Source of the DNA: Bugula neritina
Lineage: Eukaryota > Bryozoa > Gymnolaemata > Cheilostomatida > Bugulidae
Direction of reading: 5' to 3'
Assembly: GCA_964035545.1 (NCBI GenBank)
Contig: OZ037768.1
Location: 6,501,241 to 6,565,240 of the forward strand
DNA length: 64,000 nt
Part shown: piece after piece, positions 22,501-37,500 of the stretch
How positions within the stretch are numbered: position 1 is the first letter of the stretch
Layout: each line of letters begins with the position of its first letter
Program-made: the position numbers and the translations under genes
The notes under the pieces: model-generated
Told to the model about the DNA's origin: nothing
The model's input: the letters and a program-made list of their open reading frames with translations, nothing else
The model's database searches: none

Positions 22501-25500
22501 ATCGAATACCATTATATTTGGTAAGAAAGCATGTGATAAATGTTTGGTTATATTTTAGCTGTTCATTAACGGAGTGGTTTATTGTAACTCCTTCCCACCC
22601 TACTACACAACTGTTGCCATATCTGGTCTGGCTGGTGGACACACTTATGAAGTTGTCCTTGAATGTCTGCCACAAAACCCAGAACTCATTCCTCATCGCT
22701 CTAATAGAATTAACATCAGAGTTAATGAACGGGTAAACTTATGTTGCTTGTTCAGAATATAGAGTTTGCTAATCATATTTTTGGCAATCACTTCGGGTGC
22801 AAATTTTCTTGCTGAAAATTTATAGTAGTTGCAAAATAGCTTAAAATCTTTAGGCTATAAGTTGCAGCGTTGGCAATCATCTATATCTTATGATTTATTT
22901 AGAAAATTTCTATGAAAAGAAAACATTTGGTTTTAATCACATTTAAGCTCAGATTAGTTTCAAAATTAAATGTCTATTTAAAATGTAAAAAGAAGATAAT
23001 ATTTTGTAGTTATAATCAGTTTTAGTATCTCAATCATTTAATTGAAATATTACTTGATAGCAATATTGCGATGTTGAATGTACTTGAAAATTCTGACTCA
23101 GAAAAATAACTCATAAGTAATAATGTTTTTTGTAATAAGTTATAGTTTATATTAAGGTGACTATAACTTTTAGTCCAGTTAGTATATCAATACAATACCT
23201 TATACTTTGAAAGTTATACCAATTCTAGCAATAACAACAATACACTGGCTGATATGTTTAATAAACAGGTTGAAAGTGGAGGTCCATTGATTTCTCTGGA
23301 GAGACCAGAGAGCCCTGAAAAGCTAGTAATTGTTTGGCGAAGCATTGCTACATCTTCTCTCCCATTGCAAGGGTATCTGGTGTATCTCAACAACGTGCAA
23401 TGTGGTACAATGGTAAGCTAGTAATATTTTTTCAAGCAGTGTGTTGTTTAGCTGAAATCATTGTCTATTTTTGTTGATACAATTACATTCATGTCTAGTG
23501 TGTGTACATGCTGAAATGTGTTTTATAAGTTGTGCCAAAAACTGAAGAGCTGTGCACTCATTTCTGTGCCTAATATAGTAACACTTTTGAATATATATGT
23601 TTTTTATGCGAATTCAGAAATGGGCTGTTCTTGGGTGCGAATAGCTCCTAAATTGTTACAATATGATTACAACAGCATATATTCTCCTTCACAACAGATA
23701 GTACCAGGAAGGAATGAGAGACGATGTCGTGCTGCCATAACTACACAGCCTGGAATGGCTTACACCGTGTCGGTAGCAGCAGTTCCCGCCTACCAAGGTC
23801 AGCATCTTCTGTCTAATGAGCTGTCAGTTGCTCTGCCGCTGGACTGCTCAGAAGTTGTCCTCCCTCCTCCTCATCTCAGATCTGCAAACACTGACATCTA
23901 CAGAGAGTATTTAGAAATCCGGGACGGCTCCACAGACCTCTCCACGGCTAGTAAGTGTGGCATAAACACACTGTACACAGAGGCTAATATGTCAGTTGGA
24001 TAAGCTTTATAATTTACAGCATTAGTTAGTTCCTAGTTTTACAGGATGTTAGTAGCAGAAAGTCTGTTAACTGTAAAAATATATTTCCTCCAACTCCTCT
24101 GTTTCAATTAAGTATAATATAAGTAAAGTTTTTGGTGAAACTTGTTCTTGCAGCCTCGGAATCTTCTGGAGAAGAGACTGAGAGTGAGAGTGCTACAGAA
24201 ACAGGTACTGAGGCTGATGTTGAAGACAGCGTTACTCCGAGACGTCAAGGTATAAAGGCACTTAAACATGAGCTTGCTTTATCTCTTTCCAAATCATCTC
24301 GTAGGTTTGTTGGTAAGCCTTCTCACCCATCTAAATCTAAGACATCTTCTAAGCAGCCTCATGCTAATCAAGCTGCACATCATGATCCTTCACTACCAGT
24401 TCCTGAAACCCTTCAACCCATCATCTTCCATGCTGACTTTGGAGTTTCTAATGATGCCAATGCACGGAGTAATCTGCAAATGGTAATTCAGCCAGGCATT
24501 GATATATCTGGTAACCAAGACTTGCAGGAGAGTACGCCTCAAGTCTCTTCATTTGCCAGCAGTGCTGGAGTAAGTAGAAGGGATCCTACTGCTGCTGGAG
24601 CCAGTAGCAGTAAGTTTAGTGTATCGCATACCAGATCTAGAATTCAGCAAACACATAGTAAGCGATCAACTAAGTTGCAAGTGGCTACAAGTGGAACCAG
24701 CACGGACAAGGGAATCATTGTTCACAAAGAGCCCATGACTAGCACTAGTGTAGGCGCAGGTCCCAGTAAAGAGCCAGGTCTAACTGTTAACTATGAAGCT
24801 AACAGCACGACATCTGGTGAAATGAGTGCCAGTGACGAAGAGATGGAATCTCAACATTCATTAAATAATCCTGTCCCTGCTAAAGTTCTGGCTGCTCCAC
24901 TCTCCCGCAGTAATTCACGCAATGGCAGTCGGTCAAGTTCTCGCCCAGCCTCTCCTTCCGCAACTAACTCAGCGTTGGTGGTGAGTTATAGTCAACCAGC
25001 TTTGGTTAAAAATGTTATGCCACCTCGCCGTTCTACTCAATCAGTTCGAAAAATAGTCAGCAATCCTCAAAAGATTACCTCTGCATCAGATGTAGTAGCT
25101 TCTGCTGCCCCACCCACAAAAATATCTGTTCCACCGGCTGTGGGTAAACCAGCTACGGTGAAGCAACCCTATTCTAACTCACCTTCACCAAAGCAAGTGC
25201 TTCAGAGAACACAAGAGTTGCCTTCTCCTCCGAGTTTCAGAAATGTCAAACATAGCGAACCAGTGCCAGGAACCAGCCATAAACCTCAACAGATGCAGCA
25301 TTCAGTAACTCTGCATCACCAGCAGCCACTCCAAGCCCCAAATCCTGCTGTGGTTAGTTTAAGTTCTCAGAATAGTGTTCAAGATATCAACTACCACATT
25401 TCCATTGATAACTCTCAATCTAACACGGGCTCGGGAGTAAGCCAGCCTCAAACAATTCAGAGGTTGCCTAGTGGAACTCTGCACATTGTACAAGAAGAGC

Positions 25501-28500
25501 TTACAGACCAAGCAACTGATGGTGAAACTGATCTGCAGTATGATGGAGAGCCTGTTCAACATGGCCATGAAGCTCGTACTGTTTTCACACCACACTCTCC
25601 TATTGTTACAGCTAAGATAGGTAAGGGATCATTGTTATTGTTTCTGTACAATATGCTTGTGTAAGCTGAAAAAAATGGGTCTGTGAAATGCCATACACAC
25701 CCTTGTTATAAACTCACTGCATAGCATACTGTTTGTTATTTAAAATAGGATAATATATATATCTCTATACTAATGCTATTCACTCATCGTGTAGATGCTT
25801 CTGGGTTTGTACAACCTCCTCAGAAACAGGAAGTTGAGCGTAAGTGAAATAATTGTGCAAAGTAACAAAATATGGTGGGAATTATGAGTTTCTAATATTA
25901 TTGTAAGCTGATTGGAACTGCAAGTTATGAGCATTTCTTAGACGAAGGTACTTGAATTTTTATCCTGCGCAATAAAACAATATATGCAAAGAGAAGCTCA
26001 TAAATTGTTAATCAATCACATTGATGCTCCTTTGCACTGCTTTATATGCATGATTTTCACACGCTTAGTCTTCGAATGTTGTGCTCACTATGTTGTGCTT
26101 GGCTAAATTCATAATTTCAAAATGTGTTTGATATTGGCTTTCAGGCTTGTGGCGTGAAGTGTTGCTTACAGATTAACTCCAGGGTCTCTGCTGGACTGCT
26201 GGAACCAGCTGGACTAGCAAATGCATCAGACACCACACAAAGCTTACACTACCAACGTGCCTCTGTAGCTTTTCCCTGCACAGTGGCATGCTGCAACCTT
26301 ACACTGCTTGCTCTCACTTGCACTCGCTCTTCTCAGTGTATGCTGACCTTCTTGCTGCCTCACCACTATCATCATCTCTGCTGCCTGCATCCTTTTGTAT
26401 ATTGGCACATGTGTGTATTTGCTGCTGCTCTGTTCTCACTATACACGCTTACATATTTGCTCTGTATTTGAGTTGTATATTTGATTGAAGTGACATTACA
26501 TAATGCTATTGCTATGAAAGAATGTGGCACACTTTAAAGAATTTACCTGTTTATATGAATATTTAAAGTTCCCTAGAACCTGTGTGTGGATTGTTGCAAT
26601 AGTGCTAATGCTTTTTGTTACATGATTTTTGTAGAAGTAAAGAACCCAGCTTATCGCCCTATACCAGTGAGTTGTATTTGCTATCAGATATTCCTCTAAA
26701 AAATGAAATGATTAGCAGATTTCTTAATGTGCAGTATGTGTAAACTTAGATTATATTTATATAGTGATATACATAATTGTATTGCATAAATACCAAATAC
26801 ACCTGCAATGTGTTTTATAGGGTGTGACTCATGTCAATGTTGTGCCCGATACACCTGATGGTTTGGGCAGTATGCAGCCCCCACCTAAAGACACTGTCCT
26901 AAGGGTTTCTAATCCTGAGACTAAACTAGCCCCACAGCTGCCCCAAGTTACTGCAGAAGTTGAGGTAATCAAAATTAGTTTGTCATATGAATTTTTTATG
27001 TTGTTGTAAACCTTTAAAAGTTTTTTCTTTTTTAGAACAATTTTTAGTTTGTAATTTTATGGCAGGAGATGGGGTTGAAGAGATTTTGCATTCAAAAATC
27101 ATTTTACTCAGTCTTTAATTAAATATGTGAATAATTAAATTGAGTATCAAATGCCTCTAGTCTGCTCCATCACTACTCACAGGGGGGAGGGGTTGGGGTA
27201 GGGGTAGGGGGAGGGGTAGGGGTAACATAACCAGTTGAATAGAGTGTTCCGCACACTTAAGCCTGTAACCATCCCTGCAGGTGCATGCTAGTGTACACCA
27301 GCTAAACTTGCCCATAAAGGAGCCCAAAGTGAGCAGACCAGTGGTGGTACCTGTTGACACGCCCAGCGCTGACCTTCTAGTTGATGAGACCCATGCCGCT
27401 GCCGAGGACCATCCAGTCAGCCCCAAATCACCATTTGTCGCGGTAGGTCTATGAAATGGACAGCCTTGATATTATTATTTATATAAAATATTAAATTAGT
27501 CGTCTTGAAAATTATTCTAAATTAGTAAAAAGCTGTATTTTTTTATACTTTTCAAAGTTATTCCAAGCTACACAAGCTATACTTACAAAGTTGATGTTAT
27601 AAATTTTTTGCTGTTGAAGTTTAAAATATTTTTATGCGTTTTATTAATTTATGTAGCGTCTGTTGAATATATTTTTTTGAAGTTATTAATTATGTCCTAT
27701 TTACTCTTATTCAGCTTCATTCAATCCATACATTTTCAGCCTCCAAGTGACTACCAGCTGCCCATACCTGTTGTGCACATTGAGCACATACAAGGAGGTG
27801 GTGAAATTGTCAACTGGGAGTTGTCTGATCGCCCAGACATGGCCTACAGATTAACTTCCTTTGCAGTGAATGTCATCGGGGAAGTTTTCACTGTAGAAGT
27901 TGATAGTGATATTAGGTGAGCATTAGGCTTTCATTTTACTAAAATTTTAAGAAAAATAAATGTCATGTCACTTTGGGGAGATAACTCTCAACATTGCTTC
28001 ACGGTTAGAAATAACTGAAATTTTTCAAATAGGAATGTTTCTTTAGTTGTTCCATAATTGAGATCTGATATCATTTCGTCTTCTTAAATTTCTAGTTTTG
28101 AATGCATTGTAAATATGGATGGCGAAAAGGTGAATTTGGTGCAGCATGTTTGGAATGTGACCAAAGATCACAAGTGCCTGCTGCAAGGGCTAGCTAATGG
28201 CACGACTTACAGGTTAGACAGATATTATCTAATTAGTTTGGTTTCATCATATATAAATAGTTATAATTTATTCAGCACTGGTTGACCAGTATTCAAAAAG
28301 CTTCACTTTTATTCTGCTCATACTTATGACTAACAAAAGGCAGTTATTGGAGTTGTTTTACTTTTGTTGTTTGTAGAATCTATGTTGCTGCTAATTGGAC
28401 GTTTTTGGCTGGTAATTATCCTCGAGATACACAATCTCGGTCCAAGGAATTTGACTATACTACGGTTGGGGCGCCACAACCACCCTTACTGAAAGCAATT

Positions 28501-31500
28501 CGCACCGAACTGCTCAACCAAGTCACCATTCAGTGGAGTGCTGCTAAAGCTAATACTATACCTGTAGCAGGTTATAAGGTGCTACTCAACGGCTCCTCAG
28601 ACTTCACTATGAATGGCCAGCCGGCCTCAGTAGCTCTACCTGCCGACTGCATGCAGACTACTATAGACAATCTGGTACCAGGAAGAACTGTGAAGGTATG
28701 TCTGGTGGTAACGTGCTCAATGATTCATAGCATGTAGGGTATGTTTGTGTGTTTTCATGTTTTGCTATACTTGTTCTTGAAAAAAACCAATTTATTTTCC
28801 AAAATGTAGAATTTGCTTGTTCAATACTTGGTCGTGATTCAAGTGTTACTTATAAAAATTTAGAACTATCGTATTGCCTCAGAAACAAATTTGGAGGGTA
28901 TTAAACTATGAAGTCAAGCAAGCTGAAAAGTTATTCTATAAAATAATATTTCTAATAAACGAATGTTTTAAATATGTAGATTCAAGTTATTGCCACTACC
29001 AACCACCCGGTTGGCGACAGCAGACCTTCCAACACTCTCTCTGTCACATGTCCTGTCAGACCAGAATCACCTCTTATTGTCAATCAGCCGAGTTACAAGA
29101 AGGGGGTGGTAGTGATTGCATGGGATGCCCCCAAACAATCTATAGTTGAGTCTGCGGGTCACCCTGCTAACATAACCTACTACAGCATCTATGTAGACGG
29201 GGTGTGGCATGGAGAGATCAAGGCAAACCATGCTTCTGATACAAATGGGTAAATATACTTGTAGTGTAGAACTCGGTCTCTATTATCTATTATCATACAT
29301 ACTTGGTGAAAGTCACAAGACACGCTATTTTATAGAATCATTTAAACTTTGTGTTTGTATCATATTCTACTATTATAGTGTGTAAATGTCTTTTTATCAC
29401 TATGTTTGTATCATATTCTACTATTACAATGCTTAGACTTTATTCTGTTTGTAATCTCTTCTATAGCTATCAATACTACCTGAATGACCTGAAGCCTGGT
29501 GTCTCCTATGACATCAGTGTAAAGTCCATATCCGGGCAGAAGGTTCCGGAAGGAAGTAGCATATACTGTCTCTGTGAAAGCCTGTTGTCCAACACTGTGC
29601 CTGTGACATGTGCCGCTCCACCTGCGTCCCCACACATCTACATCGAGGGCATGTCCCCTCAAGGTCAGTAACTTGGGTGTTTATTTAGGTTTTTGTTTGA
29701 ATGTTACACAATATCATCAAAAATCAACATGAATTTAAAAGTTGACATTGTTTTTTCAAAGAAGCATTGATTATGATTTATTAAAATCATTTTTGATCAA
29801 TGCATTACTATTGCAGTTTAACAATTTCTATCCCAGCAGTATGTTACTAAAATATGTTCTTATTTGTTGTTTATTTTTTATAGATTTAATAATTATTATT
29901 AACTGCATAATTATTTTTGGAAGTCACTTAATGGTTATGCATCACTTTCAGGCATCGACATAACGTGGGAGGTCCCTCAGCAATACGGTGACGCTGTGTT
30001 ATCTGGCTATCAGCTGATGAAGAATGACTCAATATATGGCTCCACTATTCCTCCAGAAGTGACCAGCATGAACATCAGAGACATAGCCTTAGGGGACGAA
30101 GTCAAACTGCAGATCATTGCTTTAACAGAGCACCCTGTTGGTGGTGTAGATAGCTCTAAGCAAGGTCATGGCAGATATGCAGAGTGTAAACCTGGACCTA
30201 AACTCTCTCTACAAGTTAGTGCAACTCCCACTGTTCGGGATTAGATAGTATATAGTATAATATTATACTCTAATTTTACACTGTACTGTATAAATATTAT
30301 AATCTAATGTTAGATATAAAAGCTCACTGTTGGTATGTAAGCATCTTATTAGGCTGAGTGCTTAGATGTAAAACATGTCTCAGCAAAGCCAAGTTATACA
30401 TATATTACAGTATAATAATTTTTACAAAAAATTTATCAAAATTATTAGCAAATGACTTATTAACTCAAAGCTTTAAAATGATTTAAATTAGCATATATAT
30501 ATGCAATATAATTAAATATATGCATTTTAATATAATATCACATTACTATATTATATTATATATTATATTGCTATATTATATATGCTGTTAGTATACAGGA
30601 CTAGTGTCACCACCCAGTAAGGTTTGGACTGAAAAGGTGACAGGTCATCAAGTATTACTCGTGTGGAAACACAAGTTCAGCAGACAGAGGAATCATTTCC
30701 AGCCTCCAGACAGCTACCAAGTTACCTGGTGGCCGGGAGAAATAGCTCAAGGTTGGTATATCATTTACTAGCAGTTTAGATGGAAATCATAATTATTTTG
30801 ATGTTGCACAGCGTGGAGGCTGAAACACTTTATTTATAAAAAAAAACAGATAAAAATTTAAGGATTTGCACTTTCTCATATAACTACTCAATATTAAAAG
30901 TGTAATGTAATTGTTATATTAATCGATAATATTTATATCTTCAGTTGTTGTATATATGTGTTAGCTACTCAACAGAAATTCTTATAGCAAAAATATATTT
31001 AATTTATTGATCTCGTTGCATAATGTCTTGTGTATTTACATAATCTTTTTGAACAACACAACATTTTATAGCATACTTACTATTTGAAGTATAAGAACTA
31101 ACACTGCTTCTTCAGCATAATGTGTTGACGTTGCGTGTTTGTAGGATATATCAACAGTTGCTCAACAACTGATGACCACCTGTTGATACAAGATCTGATA
31201 CCCAACACTGCCTACACCATGATAGTGGAGGCGAGGAGAAAACAACACTATGTAGCCCTTGATGGTATGTCTTTATATACCGTATAACAAGATATGGAGA
31301 TGACATGCTGGAGGGGGGGGGGGTGGCTTGTGCATTGTTACTTCACATATGATTCAATTGTTAGGGAGGAACACTTTGCAGCCAGTGAAATAACAACTAA
31401 CTTTGTAATCTTCTTCATTTTGCCCTGCATTAAAACAGTCTAAACTCTAAATCTATTGTTTACCAAGTATGAAAGAAGAGGAATGAAAAAAAAAGTATTA

Positions 31501-34500
31501 TTGTAGACCACACTTGTTGTCACATATGCTTGTTATGTTAATAGAAATGGAAGACCAGTCTAGAGAACAAGTAAACCGTCACTTCATAATCTCCGCCAAA
31601 TCTAAGAAGCTAACTGTTCTTACTGGGCAACCCCCAGAGCCACCCTCAAACCTGGGAGTACTTGCTAGCACCTGCCATAGCCTTCAAATTGGCTGGGATC
31701 CACCCAGAGAAAGAGGAGTTGAAGTTAAACGTAAGTTTAATCTTCTGCTTATCCAATATCTTTTCATTATTTTATAGCAGAAATTTTAGTCTACTGAGTC
31801 ATAACATATTTAAAAAAACACAAATGTTTAAAATATTATAAGTCAGTAATTGGGTAACTATTTAAAAATTTTTTAGGTGATTAACTTAAACTTTTGTGCA
31901 AACTTTGGGTACTTCAATTTTGACTAGTGGATAGAATTCGTAGCATAGGAAATGACAACATAAGATTATGTAAAGCATCTGCTTCCCTGTATTACAGTGG
32001 TGAGAGTAGACTGTGTACCTGTGAGTCAGAAAGTCAAGACCCACATATGTGAAGAGTTACTACCCACTGAGACAGTTATCAACCTGCACAACTTGTGTGA
32101 ACACACCGAATACGACATCACCATCACTGCTGTCACCGAGGAGTATTTTGAATCACTTCCTGTCGGCCATGAGTGGAAGAAGGAACGGCAGATTCCGTAT
32201 AGCAATAAAGTGATACCTGATAGTGAATGGCTGCCTAAATCTGTGATTACAGTTAGTACAATAACACTTTACTTAGTTACCTTCACCATTCTCTTCTAGT
32301 ACTCTTCACTTTACTTAGTTACCTTCACCATTTTTTTCTAGTACTTTTTTTAGTCATTGTTATAGTAGCAACCTTTAAGTAAATAAGAAACTTTATTGAA
32401 TACAGATACTAATTAGTGTAATAATGCTTTAACTCTTAACTTGCAGAGATTTTTCATATCAATATATATTGATTTGAATGACTGAGTGTATGATGATGTC
32501 ATATATAGGTCAGAACATCGGGTACTGATCCCCCCACCGACCTTGCACTACAGAAAGTCAGTGATACGTGTGCAGAGCTGAACTGGAGTCCTGCCATAGT
32601 GTTTGGTAACAACCGTCTGCTAAGTTACGTTGTCAGGTGGACCAGACTTGACCCTAATGCCGACAAGGAGAACGAGCACTACATGGAACATCTCAACCTT
32701 CACAAGAAGGAAACGTCTGCTACACTGAAAAACCTCGTCCCTGGTTAGTCATTCTTCGTCCTTGTAATGCGGGTGAAACAGCAATTCACAGCTTTAGCCA
32801 GTAATAATGTCTACTAGTTTAATGTGTTGTCTGTAGGCTTCCAGTACCGAATAGTGGTGGAAGCTGTGGTGAGTGTGAAGACTGCAATAGAGGCACTCAA
32901 TGGTGACGAAGAGAAAAACAGACGAACTACTCACATACCCAGTGTTCCTTTGTTTGTCAGAGCCAGGGCTCCGGTACAGCCTCCCGTAGTGCTTGTTACA
33001 GGTAAACCACTGGTTACAGTTCTACAAAAAAATTTAAGAAAAACAGATGATGCTTACTAAAGAAAATTTTGCGGTTGCATTCACTAACTGCATGAATTTT
33101 GCTTATCTACTTATCACGTTTCGTAATTGCAGAACTTTTGAAGTTCACATTAAATTAATGCTTAGGATAGTGCCTATGGAGTTGATGCTAACCACTAGTT
33201 TGTTATTTTTTGGTTACATCTTAAAGGAAATATTTTGTCAACAGTAAATTACTTGTAAAAATGATATGTTGTGTCACACCTTACTTTATGATATAAAATG
33301 CCCCACAGCAATTAATTGAAGCTATACTGTAATTCTATATCAATGTTTGCATTTCATCAACAAAATTTCCATTATTCTGTTTCATTGTAGTTATTACCTT
33401 TAAAACCTAAGATGTAAAAAAATTATACTTATTTTAGCTTATTTTTAATGTAATGTAATGAAAATGTTTTATTTTCTTTAGGTTATACTCCTTACACTGC
33501 GAACCTGTTCTGGGATAAACCAACTCTCTGCTCGGTAGTGGCTCGAGATGCAGAAGGCTCGCCAGTTTATGTGAAGCGGTATTTGGAAGGCTACAGACTG
33601 TACATCAATGCAAAGTTACACATGCAACTGGATAACTCTGCCCAAAGTGTAACCCTTACCAAGTGTAAGCCCGGGAAATCCTATGACGTCAGCTTGGTGG
33701 CCTTGACCTCAACTGAAGCTGCTCGTCGGGAAAAGAAACGAGTGAGTCATCGTACCGAGTCACGATAAGATTATGAATCACTGCGTTTCCAAGCTTACCA
33801 TTATGCAAATGGATTTTTTGCTCGTTGTTGGGGAACAGTTGCATCGAATGAAGCCACAAGCATAAGTTCGTGCAAACCACAACCACAAATTCATCCGTAC
33901 AAGCATCCATTTGCATAACACGAAGCAATGAGAACGCAGTGAATAAAACTATCATTTAAACTTGTATTTCGTGTCTTCAGTATACTAATGTACAAGTACT
34001 ACTGTTAGTATTTAGTTTAGTAATGTTTCATATATGTTATATTCACAGGGACTCAGAGCTGAAGATGACAGTGATGAGTCATTGTCTATGCCAGTAAATG
34101 TGAGTCTGCCTTCAATACAACCCGGTGGTTTGGATAACATAGATGTGAGGTTCGTGGAAGATGTGAACAAAGAGATTGGTAACATCCACGTCAAATGGAA
34201 TACACAGTCACACAATCCTGACATTAAACAATGGAACGTGATATGGTATGAGAGGGATCAGGGAATGCTGCATAAGACAGGCCTGGACCCAGCAACTACC
34301 AGCTGCGTTATTCCTGTGGATAAACGGAAGTGAGTCACGTTTTAGTTTAGTATAAATTAAATAAAGTGTTGTTTACATACTGTTAATTTATAATAGTATA
34401 CCTTCGTTATATAATATTGATATACATTCTTATGAGCCATCATAGTAACCCATATGCACTTAAAACTAGAAGACAAAATTTAAAGCCTGAAATTTAAATT

Positions 34501-37500
34501 AGTGCTTGAGTGTTGTTTATTTTCTTTCTGCACCATGAAAGTAGCTGGGGGCCAACATGTTTAGAAATTTATGCTTATTTAGTAAAGACCAAACAACATA
34601 AAACAAGTTTGCTGTGTGTGTGCTCAACAGATATAACACAGTATACTTAATCTTTCTTGTTTTTATTGTAAAGATCAAGGAGGATTCTACTTCCCTGTCC
34701 TGTACGTTATCCCGCTTTGCTTATTTTGTGTTGGTTTTGCAGACGGATATATGAGATTAGTGTGGAGCATGAGCTCTACGGACAAAAGGCACAGCCAGAG
34801 CCTACTCAAAGACTACAGGTCATTGTACCAGGTCCAGTAGATGCACCAGAGATCTTCCTGAAGACAGTGAATGAGAAAGACTTCACCATTGAGTGGGGAG
34901 AACCCCGGTGTTATGGAGGTGTGAGGGTCAAAGGTTACCAACTCTATATGAATGATAAGAAGATTGGGCGTGTCCTCAGATCCACTCACAGGAAGGCTGT
35001 TATACCGTGCCGACCAAATAGGTTAGCTCTCCTCTAAGCCACTATTCCCTACATTTCCCACCTTTATAAATAGAACACTACAACAATGTTATAAAGTAGT
35101 CAATTTATTTGTCACATTTATTTATGTGTCTCTAAACCTTCAAAGCAGATACTATTCATCAGATCCTAACATCAACATCTATTGATAATTAGCTGGTAGT
35201 ACCTCTATATTAAAAGTTTTAGAGTTGTTAGAATGATATTTTATATCAAGAGATGTGCTATCTTGTACTTAGGCAATACAAGCTGTGCATGTATGCTATT
35301 GGCACGGAGTATGGAAACTCTTCTGTATCAAACTCTCTGCTGATAAACACTCCTGGATCTCGGTTCTGTGCCGGTCAGCTGCTAGACAGCGCAATTGTAG
35401 ACTTTGAGTCATGGGAGGCTTCAGATCAAACAGATCTTAAGGTAATTATTATTTACAAACATATGCTGCATTTATTTAATAACTTTGGTGAGTATATTTT
35501 TAAGGATAACTGCTATTTCATATAACTTATAGCAAGAATTTGTTTTAATATAATGTGTTTTAGTAACATACAACCCACATGCACATTAAAATATATTTTC
35601 CAAGATACTTATTTTAGTATTATTAGAAGTCACCATAAAAATTTTAGTCTACAGTATGTTGCACAATCATGCATAACACTATTTCATATTTTGTAATAAA
35701 GTTGTGCACATAACTTGTGTATATTAGACGGTTTGTAGCAGTAATTTTACAAATTAGGCCTTAGATCTATGATCTAAACCATTAAGTAGAATTTTGTAAT
35801 CAATCTAAAACAAATGATGCAGCAAGAATGGTTCACATAGTGTTAACTTTCAATAATAACTACAAGAAACTCACCAAATAGCTCCTTTATAGCGTGGTTA
35901 AATGATACACTTTTAGGAGTTGTCTCTGCCTAACAAAAATTAAATACTAAAATGCATGTCATTTAAAATAAATTTTAATAATAATGTTATTGTTATAGTT
36001 ATTATATTTATAAAAATTTAACGAAAAAATTATAGCAAAATTTCATTACATTTAAAAAAGAATTTCATGATTTTTAAATAATACACACCATTTCATATTA
36101 GTAATTTGTTTGATATAGTCGCAATTCGTAGCTACCCAACTCATACTTACCTGGCACAGGGGCATCCGTGATCATGAAGGCGGATCCCCCAGGAAGAGGC
36201 CTTACCATTGCACTTCGGTTTGGTTGACGCCTGCGATTATCCCAAATGTGGATAACTCGGGTGCGTAATTTTTGGTAGTGGGGGACTGCGTTCGCGCTAT
36301 CCCCTAATAATTAAAGAAAGTAATAATATAAAAACAAACCACTAGTGGTTTTGCTGGTGAAACTACTAGTCAAGCAAAACCAAGGTTAGTTTCTTTAACT
36401 TAGTAAAGGCCAATGATAATGACAGAGAGATCATTCAGCCGTAATTGTGCCTTTGCCACAATAGAAAACCCCAAACGACCCTTTCTGTCAAGGGTTCTCA
36501 CAAGGATAGTGATTACAAACTCACGTGAAATCTAAAGAATATCTCTACATAAAGATTGACACGCTCTCCACCAATTATTGTCATGAATAAGACATTAAAA
36601 ACTAGTCAATTATTATACAGTGTAAGGAACAAGCACGGTGGGAATTAGGAAAGGTAATAAGATACAAATCTATTTCATACATAATAGTAGTGATCACACA
36701 ATTAATTTGGCCTTTGTGGTTTCCATGATAAGCAGCATGTATTTAGTTGAGATCTTAATGGCTAAATTACGTTATTAACTTGGCAGGTACGATCTAGCCA
36801 GGTGACGGACACCTCTATGAAGATAGATTGGGTATATGAAAACAAGCCAAGGGGCATACATGCATATAAGGTTCTTTGGAGTTGTTCAACCCAGCCCAAG
36901 GTTTGTAGAACAGATTTCTAACAAAAGAAATAATTAAATAATATTTTTGCAAAAAGCTGTAAGTTCACACTTCAAAGCAGCTACATGCTAGATTTTTATT
37001 TAATTTCTTTAGGTTATCACTAATAACATTTATTAATAATAATTTTCTGATGTTTATAATTCCCAGGACCGAGAAGTTCGAGTAGATACAGATGAAGCAG
37101 AACACAGTCTAGTGCTCCAAAAGCTGTTTCCTGGCATCACTCATTACATAAAGGTGTTTGCTATTGGAGACAGTGACATCATTGTTGAAAAGTCTAAGCA
37201 GATAATAGTGCAAACCAGTGCTCCACCTGATGTGCCGGTGATAGGTATAAGGTATGTGTTATATCATTAAAAAAATACTCTCGCATCTACTCGGTTCCTT
37301 TAGGTACACAGTGATTAAATAAATTATCTTCTGAGCCAAATGATTGAGAGCTAACAAACAAACCTTTGAGCTATGCTGTCTAGTCGCGTGTTTTATTTTA
37401 TTATGCAGAGCATGCAACTTGAAGTATATTTCTATCCAATGGGAGAGGCCCAGATGCTATGGAAGTGCACACATTACTGGCTACAGAGTATACGTTGACG

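Noticed and set aside
26124-26471. 115-codon + strand open frame as a real gene
   Set aside because: The Cys/Leu/His-rich text has no recognisable domain and its frame does not match the phase of neighbouring exons. Only a short alternative exon was kept as a low-score finding.
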